From Clostridia bacterium (GTDB lineage: Bacteria; Bacillota; Clostridia; Christensenellales; Borkfalkiaceae), in contig JAIDRY010000150.1 of the NCBI GenBank assembly GCA_029061465.1, forward strand, positions 1-33,046: 33,046 nt of DNA, given 5' to 3'. Of this stretch, positions 7,373-15,590 are shown in pieces. A program made the position numbers and the translations under genes. The notes under the pieces are model-generated. The model was not told the DNA's origin. It saw nothing but the letters and a program-made list of their open reading frames with translations, and searched no databases. Each line of letters opens with the position of its first letter. Position 1 is the stretch's first letter.

Positions 7373-9097
7373 ATGATGTTAAAGAAAGGCAAATTGGGAA
7401 AACTTTGGGCGCTTGCTTGTTCTATTCTTGCGTGCGTTCTCATTTTCTCTGTATCGGCTTGTGACACGGATAAGCCGAAGGAAGAAGTAGACGTTACGCT
7501 CAGCAAAACCACCGCTGAATTGGTTGTCGGCGAAACGACTACGGTATCCGTAACCTCGGCAACGACCGCGGAGATAGAGTGGAGCGTTGACAAACCGGAA
7601 ATCGCTACAGTTGAAGGCAGCGGCACGGGCAACAAGCTCGGCACCGTTAAGGCAGTTGCGGCAGGTACCGCAAAGGTTACCGCTAAGGCGGGTGATAAAA
7701 CGGCTGTTTGTACCGTTACGGTTACCGCTCCCGCAGAACCCGAAACGGTTACCATAAAACTCGGCGATACGGCTGTGGGCAGCGACGCACAATCATTACA
7801 CGTCGGCGATACCCTTGCGCTTACCGCTACGGCTTCAAAGGGTAGTACCGTTACGTGGGAAAGCAGCAAGACGGACGTAGCAACCGTATCAAACGGCACC
7901 GTTACGGCAGTAGCCGCAGGCGAAACGGTTATCAAGGCAAAGGTCAGCGACAGCGAATATGCTACAGTTACCGTTAATGTTATCGCACCCACGAACGTTG
8001 AGTACGGCGGCGAAGCTGAATTTGATATCGGTTGGCGCTATTGGAACGGCGACGGCGACGCTGTCGTAGCTTCCTGCGTAAACTATTCCGATAACAACGA
8101 AGTTCAGATTAAGTATACTATGGCCGCAGGTCAGCCTTACAGCGTACAGCTTTTCTATAAGGATAAGACGGCAGGCACAGACCATAACTTGTCTCTTACC
8201 GTTGTTTCCCCGATAGCGGCAAACATAACAGTTAACGGTGCTAAGCAGGAGCTTGTAGTAGGCGAAAACAAAGTAACCGTTGAAAACTATACAGGTTCTA
8301 CTATCGTAGTTTGTTTCGGCGCATGGGGACCTCCTGACCAACCTGTTTTCGGTACCGACTTATTGTTTGTATTTAAGGATATAGTAATAACTTCCAATGC
8401 GGACACGGAGCTTGTTGCCCCTTCGTTCAGCTATGCGGCTGATACCAAAATTATTACTATCACCGATGCAACTAACGCGGCTGAAAAAGTAGAAAAGTAC
8501 GTGCTCGGCTTGTTTGCCGACGCTGCGGACGAATCTCCCGCTTACACGGTTGACGTTACTAGCGGCGAGGCAGTTAATTTGTCTACGATTCCTTCCGGTA
8601 CGTACGTGCTTAAGTTAAGAGCGGTAAACAGCTCCGCTATGGTCATCAATTCCGGTTGGAGTACGACAACTGCGGACCTTGTATGGGCTAACGACAAGAC
8701 CCCGCTTGAATATAGCACACAGGATAACGTTGTTGCAGGTTCAAATACGTGGTATTACTGGAACCGTAACTGGGATATCAATTGTCATGCTGAGGAATGC
8801 TATATACAAGGCGACACCATCAAAGTTGTCGGATTAACTGATAACTTAATGGAAAACTGGAGCTTCCAGCTGTTCTATAAAGGCGAAGCTGGCAAGAAAC
8901 TTACTATGACGGTTACTGCTCAAAACGCCGGTTCAATCACCATTGGCGGCGTAGTATATGCGCTTGAAGCGGGCGTAGCTCAAGAGGTAGTGGTTAACGA
9001 TATTACGAATCTTGGAATACAATTCGGCGGCGGCGAAGGTGGTGCTGCGAACAACCTTCAGGGCGACGTTACTTTCAGCAATATCGTAATTGAATAA
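7373..9097 (+). CDS. Big_2-containing lipoprotein with two putative carbohydrate-binding modules
   Basis: VSACDTDK lipobox; two Big_2 domains; duplicated C-terminal module with YWN...QLFYK; RBS GGAGG. Confidence 0.8.
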   Translation: MMLKKGKLGKLWALACSILACVLIFSVSACDTDKPKEEVDVTLSKTTAELVVGETTTVSVTSATTAEIEWSVDKPEIATVEGSGTGNKLGTVKAVAAGTAKVTAKAGDKTAVCTVTVTAPAEPETVTIKLGDTAVGSDAQSLHVGDTLALTATASKGSTVTWESSKTDVATVSNGTVTAVAAGETVIKAKVSDSEYATVTVNVIAPTNVEYGGEAEFDIGWRYWNGDGDAVVASCVNYSDNNEVQIKYTMAAGQPYSVQLFYKDKTAGTDHNLSLTVVSPIAANITVNGAKQELVVGENKVTVENYTGSTIVVCFGAWGPPDQPVFGTDLLFVFKDIVITSNADTELVAPSFSYAADTKIITITDATNAAEKVEKYVLGLFADAADESPAYTVDVTSGEAVNLSTIPSGTYVLKLRAVNSSAMVINSGWSTTTADLVWANDKTPLEYSTQDNVVAGSNTWYYWNRNWDINCHAEECYIQGDTIKVVGLTDNLMENWSFQLFYKGEAGKKLTMTVTAQNAGSITIGGVVYALEAGVAQEVVVNDITNLGIQFGGGEGGAANNLQGDVTFSNIVIE

Positions 9098-9121
9098 TTC
9101 AAGAGGTATCTAACTCATAAT

Positions 9122-9151
9122 GACGGGGCGGCGGCTTGTCGCTGCCCCGTC
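9122..9151 (+). terminator. Strong GC-rich hairpin between the Big_2 lipoprotein and GH3 genes (partial terminator or mRNA stabiliser)
   Basis: GACGGGGCGGCG-GCTTGT-CGCTGCCCCGTC, 12-bp stem with one G-U, followed by a weak T-rich tract. Confidence 0.6.
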
Positions 9152-9210
9152 TACTTTCTTACAAATTATAATTTTAGTTTCAACATTCAAAAACAAGGAG
9201 ACAATGCAAT

Positions 9211-12198
9211 ATGTCTAAAGGAAGTGGCGGAATTTTTAAACGCAGTAAGGTAAAACTAATTGTTTTATCGGTAGTTGCTGTTTTTTGTGCCATTCTTATG
9301 GTCGCCGGTAATATTGTTTTAAGTATGTTAAACCCCATTCTTCACAGGGTATTTTCTGGCGACGGTATCAGCGTTTCAGGTTCCTCATCGGTGCTTTCCG
9401 AGGCGGACAAAGTCGTACGCAAAACCGCGGAAGAGAGTATGGTGCTCTTATACAATGAGGACGGCTATCTCCCTCAGCGCAATCTTAAAAAAGTAAACCT
9501 GTTCGGCTGGGGCGCAACCGACGGCGGCTTTCTTCTTACGGGCGGCGGCAGCGGCGGCGCTACGATACTCGATAAGGACAGAAACGGTAACGACCGTATA
9601 AAGGTAGACCTTACCGACGCATTTACCGAGGCTGGTATAGAATACAATACTACGCTTACCAATGATTACGTAGGTTTCAGCAGCTTTGACGCCGATTACC
9701 GCAAAGGCGGTACTACCGGTGCGAACGTTGCGGAAAGCCTCAAAAATCCCGATGCGGGCTGGTACACAGCCGAGCGCATGAATCAGGCGAAGAATTATTC
9801 CAAAACCGCCGTTGCGGTTATCAGCCGCTGGGGTGCTGAAAACGCGAGCAGTCAGGAATTGAAATCTCTTAGCGGCTATGCGGACGGTTCGTTTTTAGAG
9901 CTTACCGCAGAAGAAACAGCCATGTTCAACGCGCTTGAAACGCATCAGTTCGACGTAATCGTCGTACTCAACGTTTGCAATAATATTGAACTCGGTTTTA
10001 TCGAGAATTATAATTGCATAAAGGCGTGCATTTTTGCTGGCATTCCCGGTCAGTCGGGCGCAATTGCTATACCCGAAATTATTAACGGTACAATCAATCC
10101 TTCGGGCAGAACGAGCGATACTCTCGCTTATGACTATCAAACCTGCGACCCCACGTACATAAACGCCGTGAGGGCGGGCAACGATATCGTGTATCAGGAA
10201 GGTATCTACTTCGGATATAAGTGGTACGAAACTGCCGACGCGGAAGGTTTCTTTGAAGCGCATGGCACTTCGTATGATAAAGTAGTGCAGTTCCCGTTCG
10301 GTTACGGCCTCTCATACACAAGCTTCGATTGGAAACCCGATTTTTCCGAAGTTGTGTCGCTTACCGAAAAGGGAGAGTATAAGGTTACTGTAAAGGTAAC
10401 TAATACGGGCTCGGTTGCAGGCAAGGACATAGTTCAGCTTTACGGACACGCACCGTATACTAACGGCGGAGTGGAAAAGGCGGAACGCGTACTTCTCGAC
10501 TTTGTAAAAACGCCGCTTATCGAGCCGGGCAAATCGGAAACGGTTACTCTTTCATTCAGCGCGTACGACCTTGCTTCCTACGACGACTACGGCAAGAATA
10601 ACGGCAATCATACGGGCTACGAGCTTGACGCAGGTTCGTACAGAATTTCCGTTATGAAAAACGCACACGAATATAAGCACGAGGAGCCTGTTGAGGGCGT
10701 AAACGGAGACTATAAAGATATCGGTCTAGGTAACCAAATCGTTTATGACAAAGACCCTGTTACGGAGGCTTCCGTAGTAAACCGTTTTACAGGAGCCACG
10801 GCTTACGCTTCCTGCCCGATAGACGGCAAAGATAATATTTCGTATCTCTCACGTGCGGACCACTTTGCCAATTTCCCGATAAATGCGGCAACCCGCAGCG
10901 GCGGCACGCCGACCGTGGAGCAGATTAAATCGGCAAGTAAGGCGTTGTACGACAGTAACAAGGTCAACGCGGGCGTTCAATATGGACAGAACGCAAATAT
11001 GTACCTCGTCGGCACAAAGAACGAAGACGGCAACGTTGAGAGAGTTTCTCTCAGCACGTTGCAGGGTGAAGGTGGTTCTTCACAAGCTCTTTCTTACAAT
11101 AGCGTTATTCTTGAGTTCCTTATGGAAGACTACAACTCCATGCTTTGGGATTCTCTTTTAAGTCAGGTAACGCAGCAGGAAACGCGCGACCTTATCGGTA
11201 AAGGCGGTTTCCAGACTGTAGCCCTTTACAGCGTAGGCAAAACGTATTGTAAGGATAAGGACGGCCCCGCAGGCTTCAATAACAGCGTTGACGACGTGCT
11301 CGAGGCAAAGAGTGACCAATATACGCTGTTTTGCAGTGAGTCGCTTACGGGTTGTAGCTTCAACAAAGAAATTGCATATTCGATAGGCGAGGCACAGGCA
11401 AAGATAGCAGGCTTTGTAGGGTTCCAGGGCTGGTACGGTCCCGGCGTCAATCTTCACCGTTCGGTTTATAATTCGCGCAATTACGAGTATTACAGCGAGG
11501 ACGCCGTTCTCAGCGGCAAGCTCGCGGCAAGTACTATTTCCGCCGCTTACGATAACAATATGTATTGTTATCTCAAACACTTTGCCGTAAGCGAAGCGGG
11601 CAGCAATCCTAAGAACCTAAACACGTGGCTAACCGAGCAGGCGCTCAGGGAAAGCTATCTGCGCCCCTTTGAAATTGCGGTAAAACACGGCAAAGCAAAC
11701 GCTATGATGAGTGCATTCAATAATGTCGGCGGAGTGCTTTCGGGCTATAACTACGCATTGCTTACTGGCGTTTTGCGTAACGAGTGGGGCTTTAAGGGCA
11801 GCGTGATAACCGACTGGTTTATGAAGGACGGATATATGAACGACTACGAAGCAGGCGTGCTTGCGGGCAACGACTTATGGCTCAACGGTACGTTCAACGA
11901 CCCCGCAACCCTCAACCTCGACGATAAATACGTAGCCTGCGCCGCACGTCAATCTGTTAAGAATATTTTATACACTTATATAGACACTAACCTCACGGCA
12001 AGCGACGTTATTGTAAATGCCGCGCCTCATTCGGCGCTTTTGGACGCATTGTGGGCTATTGCCAACGTTGTATTGTCGCTCGGTTTTATCGCGTGCATAG
12101 TATTTATCGTTTTACCGTTTACCCGCAAAGACGTAAATAAACAAATACCCGACAACGCAACTGCCGCAGAAGATAACGACAGTCCGTCGGCAGCATAA
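9211..12198 (+). CDS. GH3 family beta-glucosidase-like enzyme with permuted domain order, membrane anchored at both ends
   Basis: N-terminal TM; GH3_C-like region (TAEESMVLLYNEDGYLP), FN3-like region (KVTVKVTNTGSVAGKDIVQLY), then GH3 catalytic region (DGPAGFN, GPGVNLHRSVYNSRNYEYYSED, LKHFAVSE, GFKGSVITDWF); C-terminal TM. Confidence 0.92.
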   Translation: MSKGSGGIFKRSKVKLIVLSVVAVFCAILMVAGNIVLSMLNPILHRVFSGDGISVSGSSSVLSEADKVVRKTAEESMVLLYNEDGYLPQRNLKKVNLFGWGATDGGFLLTGGGSGGATILDKDRNGNDRIKVDLTDAFTEAGIEYNTTLTNDYVGFSSFDADYRKGGTTGANVAESLKNPDAGWYTAERMNQAKNYSKTAVAVISRWGAENASSQELKSLSGYADGSFLELTAEETAMFNALETHQFDVIVVLNVCNNIELGFIENYNCIKACIFAGIPGQSGAIAIPEIINGTINPSGRTSDTLAYDYQTCDPTYINAVRAGNDIVYQEGIYFGYKWYETADAEGFFEAHGTSYDKVVQFPFGYGLSYTSFDWKPDFSEVVSLTEKGEYKVTVKVTNTGSVAGKDIVQLYGHAPYTNGGVEKAERVLLDFVKTPLIEPGKSETVTLSFSAYDLASYDDYGKNNGNHTGYELDAGSYRISVMKNAHEYKHEEPVEGVNGDYKDIGLGNQIVYDKDPVTEASVVNRFTGATAYASCPIDGKDNISYLSRADHFANFPINAATRSGGTPTVEQIKSASKALYDSNKVNAGVQYGQNANMYLVGTKNEDGNVERVSLSTLQGEGGSSQALSYNSVILEFLMEDYNSMLWDSLLSQVTQQETRDLIGKGGFQTVALYSVGKTYCKDKDGPAGFNNSVDDVLEAKSDQYTLFCSESLTGCSFNKEIAYSIGEAQAKIAGFVGFQGWYGPGVNLHRSVYNSRNYEYYSEDAVLSGKLAASTISAAYDNNMYCYLKHFAVSEAGSNPKNLNTWLTEQALRESYLRPFEIAVKHGKANAMMSAFNNVGGVLSGYNYALLTGVLRNEWGFKGSVITDWFMKDGYMNDYEAGVLAGNDLWLNGTFNDPATLNLDDKYVACAARQSVKNILYTYIDTNLTASDVIVNAAPHSALLDALWAIANVVLSLGFIACIVFIVLPFTRKDVNKQIPDNATAAEDNDSPSAA

Positions 12199-12223
12199 AA
12201 TTTTGATAAGGAGTGAAATAATA

Positions 12224-14008
12224 ATGAAAAAAATGATACTCAGAAAACTGTGTACGGCAGTTTGCGCTCTGCTAACTTTCGTTTTAGTTTTCTCTTTCGC
12301 GGCTTGTAATCCCGAAAGCACGGACGATAGTATTACCCTGAATACGAATTTCCTGACGATTGACGTCGGTTCAACGTCGCCTTTGCTCGTTACGTCGACT
12401 GTAACCGAAGACGTCGTATGGACTTCGTCGGATGAGTCTAAGGTAACCGTAGAAGGAAGTGGCAGCGGCAAAAGAATGTGTATGGTCAGCGCGGTAGCCA
12501 ACGGCACCGCTACGGTAACGGCAACTTCGGGTGATAAATTCGCAACCTGTTCGGTTACCGTAGTTGATGCGGAAACGGTTACTATTACGCAGAACGGTTC
12601 CGCGGCTTCGTCCGTTTCTCTTAGCGGAAAAGGCGCTACCGCACAGCTCACCGCAAAATCTTCCAGAGACCATGATATAACCTGGGAAACTAATAAACCT
12701 ATGATTGTTTCCGTATCCGATAACGGTTTGGTAACGGCGGTAGCCGAAAGCGGCACCGCAGTACTTACCGCTCGCTGCGGGCAGCATACCGACGTGTCCC
12801 AAAACGTTACGGTCGTTGTAGGAACTGGTGTTGACGCCGCTTATAATCTCGAACAGGGCGACGAAAATAACAGCTTCGGCAACAAAAACTCCAACGATAA
12901 CCCCGGCCTTTGGATGTACTGGAATCAGTTTGGCAACGTAGCCAGCGCTACTTATGAAAACGGAGTGGTTAGCTTAACGACTTCCGGAGTTGAAGAGGGC
13001 GCGTGGTGGTATAACGTTCAGTTATTCTACACGGCAACTGCCGAAGATAAGGACACCAAAGGTAACGCTCTAAAGAGCGGCACCATGTATCAGGTTACGT
13101 TCGATATCGATACGACGATGGGCGGCGGTATCACCGTAAACGGTTATCCGCTTCAGCTGAAAGAGGGCGTGAATCACTGCACAGCTTATTATATGCATTC
13201 GGTTACCGCGTTCTCGATGCAACTCGGAATTGACGGCGTGGGTTGCGACCTTACCAATGCAACATTGAAGCTTTCCAATATCAAATGGACGCCTGCGGAG
13301 AAGGTGAACCTCACTGCGCCTTCGTTCAGCATTACGAATAACGTTATTACCATTAACGATAATAACCCCGCAGGCAGCGTAGGTAGATACATTCTTGTTT
13401 TGTATAATGATGCAGGTACTTCCGTCGGAAGCGTAAAGGTTACGAACGGCGCTACCGTAGACACGTCGAAAATTCGTCCCAACGGCACGTATATCGGGAA
13501 ACTGATTGCGAAAGCCGCAAACGAGCAATTTATCAATGCTCCCGAAGCTACCTCACAGAACGCTTCCGTGGTCGTAAATAACGAGCATGTTGCATACACG
13601 ATTGGAAATGGCGGAGAAGCAACTGCGCTTGATGAAATGGGCACGTGGACTTATTGGACCGAAAGCTGGGTTGCTTTCAATGGTACGGTTACCGACGAAA
13701 AAGCGAACATTACGTTCAGCAACAATACCGGTAACTGGTACGATACGCAGTTATTCTATAAGATGCCCGGTAAGAATGTAGGCGATTCGTACTCCGTTAA
13801 GCTTCATTTTAATAACATTCCCAAAGAGGGTAGGGTTTCGGTCAACGACGTTGTGTACACCTTAAAGCAGGGCGACAACGTGATAGATTTGAATATTACC
13901 GAATCGGGCGGAAAGTCGATACAAGTTATTTTCGGCGTAGTGAACGAAAGCAACAGACAGGATTTCGGTACGCTCACCAATCTTGAGCTGTATATCGAAT
14001 TAGTATAA
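12224..14008 (+). CDS. Paralogous Big_2-containing lipoprotein with two putative carbohydrate-binding modules
   Basis: ATG at 12224 with AAGGAG at ~12208; FSFAACNPE lipobox; same architecture as 7373..9097; module motifs YWNQFG...VQLFYT and YWTESW...TQLFYK. Confidence 0.8.
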   Translation: MKKMILRKLCTAVCALLTFVLVFSFAACNPESTDDSITLNTNFLTIDVGSTSPLLVTSTVTEDVVWTSSDESKVTVEGSGSGKRMCMVSAVANGTATVTATSGDKFATCSVTVVDAETVTITQNGSAASSVSLSGKGATAQLTAKSSRDHDITWETNKPMIVSVSDNGLVTAVAESGTAVLTARCGQHTDVSQNVTVVVGTGVDAAYNLEQGDENNSFGNKNSNDNPGLWMYWNQFGNVASATYENGVVSLTTSGVEEGAWWYNVQLFYTATAEDKDTKGNALKSGTMYQVTFDIDTTMGGGITVNGYPLQLKEGVNHCTAYYMHSVTAFSMQLGIDGVGCDLTNATLKLSNIKWTPAEKVNLTAPSFSITNNVITINDNNPAGSVGRYILVLYNDAGTSVGSVKVTNGATVDTSKIRPNGTYIGKLIAKAANEQFINAPEATSQNASVVVNNEHVAYTIGNGGEATALDEMGTWTYWTESWVAFNGTVTDEKANITFSNNTGNWYDTQLFYKMPGKNVGDSYSVKLHFNNIPKEGRVSVNDVVYTLKQGDNVIDLNITESGGKSIQVIFGVVNESNRQDFGTLTNLELYIELV

Positions 14009-14025
14009 TCGCATTAATCTGCAAT

Positions 14026-14061
14026 AAAAAAAAGGAAGTTTGTTTAAACTTCCTTTTTTAT
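14026..14061. terminator. Bidirectional terminator between convergent genes
   Basis: AAAAAGGAAGTTT-GTTT-AAACTTCCTTTTTT with A- and T-tracts on either side. Confidence 0.85.
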
Positions 14062-14085
14062 TTATAATAAATTTGTGTTAAATTT

Positions 14086-15471
14086 TTAAAACGAATAGTC
14101 TTGCTTTCTGCGTTTCTTTGCGTAGATTATCGTGCAAGCGCTAACGGTTGCAACCGTAATGCCGAAAGATAAAGAAATTATCACGTCATACAAAGTATCA
14201 GAAATATCCTGTTCAACAACGTAGGTTTCTTCGCTCTGAATTATCCGCAATCCTTCGTTTATATAATATCTTACGTTGACTATCGGCATTTCACCTACGG
14301 GAGTGTCTATATCGTAGACGTCAAATGACCATACGGAGAAGGGATAAGTCTCGCCGTACAAAACGTCCCAATAAAATCCGTAAGGCGACGATTTGGTGTA
14401 GTAACGTCCGTAAAACCCGTTACCTAAGTCGTATTTGACGGTTGCATCGGGATTAGTAGGGAAAGAAAGATAATACTCGCCGACGGGAACCACGTCGCTA
14501 TTGAAACCGCCTTCCTCGATTACGAGCGTTTGCATATGAGTTTGCAAAGCGCGGTAATCGTCGTTACTGTATATTGTTTTACAGCCTTCGGGGAAGGCAA
14601 TGTAGAGGGAGAAGAAAATTATTAAAAGTACGCCGAACGGAATAGTGCCGAAAGCACAAATTTTTTTCAAAAGCTTTGAGTTATGCCTTATGATTTCGCG
14701 TTGACTTTCGTTTGCAAGCTTTTTACCTGCGGATTTCTCAATGCACAGATACCCTGTTAAAATCAGCATCCCGACGATAAAATTTGAAAGGAATACGCCG
14801 ATATATGCATCGCGCACGGCAATTTCCACGTTCAGAATGTAATAATTTTGCGGGTTTAATATTGCAAACAGCAAAAGGAAAATAACGGCGGCGGCAATAA
14901 AGGGAATAGCACATATTGCAACCGACTTTGCCGCCCTGTGCTGTGCCGTAAATAAAATCGCCTTTTTTTCGTCAGTATAGTCCTCGTTTAAAACTACGCC
15001 TTCGGCAAGTTTTAACGAATTTTTAAAGTAGAACAGACAGGCAAGACACGCTATCATTCCCGCTAGACCCAAAACCCAGAATAAAACGTCCAGCCAGGCG
15101 GGAGAAGATGTATATAAAAGTAATATACAACCTAATTCTATAAATAACGACGCGCCCAGCGCTAACCCCGTTAAAAGCGCCGCCTTTGCCGAAAACCTGC
15201 CGAAACGGTTTTTACTTGCCGCGCGCATTGCATTGTCGGATATGGCGGGTTTTTGAAATTCGCCGCGTTCACCGCGCAATAGCTCGTCAATCGTTACGCC
15301 GTATAAATCGGCAATGGCGGGCAACAATAATAGGTCGGGCATAGTTCTGTCCGTTTCCCACGAGGATAACGTTCTGTTTGAAATGTTGAGTTTTTCTGCA
15401 ACTTCCTGTTGTGTGTAGCCGTTGGCTTTTCTTAGTAGTGCCAAAAATTCGCCTGTGGTTTGTTTAGCCAT
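14086..15471 (-). CDS. XRE-family HTH regulator with multiple C-terminal TM helices
   Basis: N-terminal HTH (LRKANGYTQQEVAEKLNISNRTLSSWETDRTMPDLLLLPAIADLYGVTIDELL); hydrophobic segments follow. Confidence 0.88.
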   Translation of the reverse strand: MAKQTTGEFLALLRKANGYTQQEVAEKLNISNRTLSSWETDRTMPDLLLLPAIADLYGVTIDELLRGERGEFQKPAISDNAMRAASKNRFGRFSAKAALLTGLALGASLFIELGCILLLYTSSPAWLDVLFWVLGLAGMIACLACLFYFKNSLKLAEGVVLNEDYTDEKKAILFTAQHRAAKSVAICAIPFIAAAVIFLLLFAILNPQNYYILNVEIAVRDAYIGVFLSNFIVGMLILTGYLCIEKSAGKKLANESQREIIRHNSKLLKKICAFGTIPFGVLLIIFFSLYIAFPEGCKTIYSNDDYRALQTHMQTLVIEEGGFNSDVVPVGEYYLSFPTNPDATVKYDLGNGFYGRYYTKSSPYGFYWDVLYGETYPFSVWSFDVYDIDTPVGEMPIVNVRYYINEGLRIIQSEETYVVEQDISDTLYDVIISLSFGITVATVSACTIIYAKKRRKQDYSF

Positions 15472-15491
15472 AATATCACCTCACGCTTATA

Positions 15492-15520
15492 ATTCTACAC
15501 GCGGAAGATAAAAAAATCAA
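15492..15520 (-). promoter_or_regulatory. Putative promoter for the XRE membrane regulator
   Basis: minus strand TTGATT - 17 bp - TAGAAT. Confidence 0.45.
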
Positions 15521-15554
15521 CGGACAAAATGTGGAAACGCTCTACAAAACAAAG

Positions 15555-15584
15555 AACCGCCCGCCAAATTAATGGCGGGCGGTT
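15555..15584 (-). terminator. Terminator downstream of pheT
   Basis: minus strand AACCGCCCGCC-ATTAATTT-GGCGGGCGGTT followed by CTTTGTTTTG. Confidence 0.85.
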
Positions 15585-15590
15585 TAAAAA

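Noticed and set aside
7348-7992. 214-aa minus-strand ORF opposite the Big_2 domains (and a similar 214-aa ORF at 12112..12756)
   Set aside because: Both are antisense shadows of Thr/Val/Ala-rich Big_2 repeats; low-complexity translation, no RBS, and the plus-strand proteins are clearly real.
9211-12198. GH3 gene as a truncated or rearranged pseudogene because the GH3_C-like domain comes first
   Set aside because: The reading frame is intact across 995 aa and all regions are present; permuted GH3 enzymes are already known.
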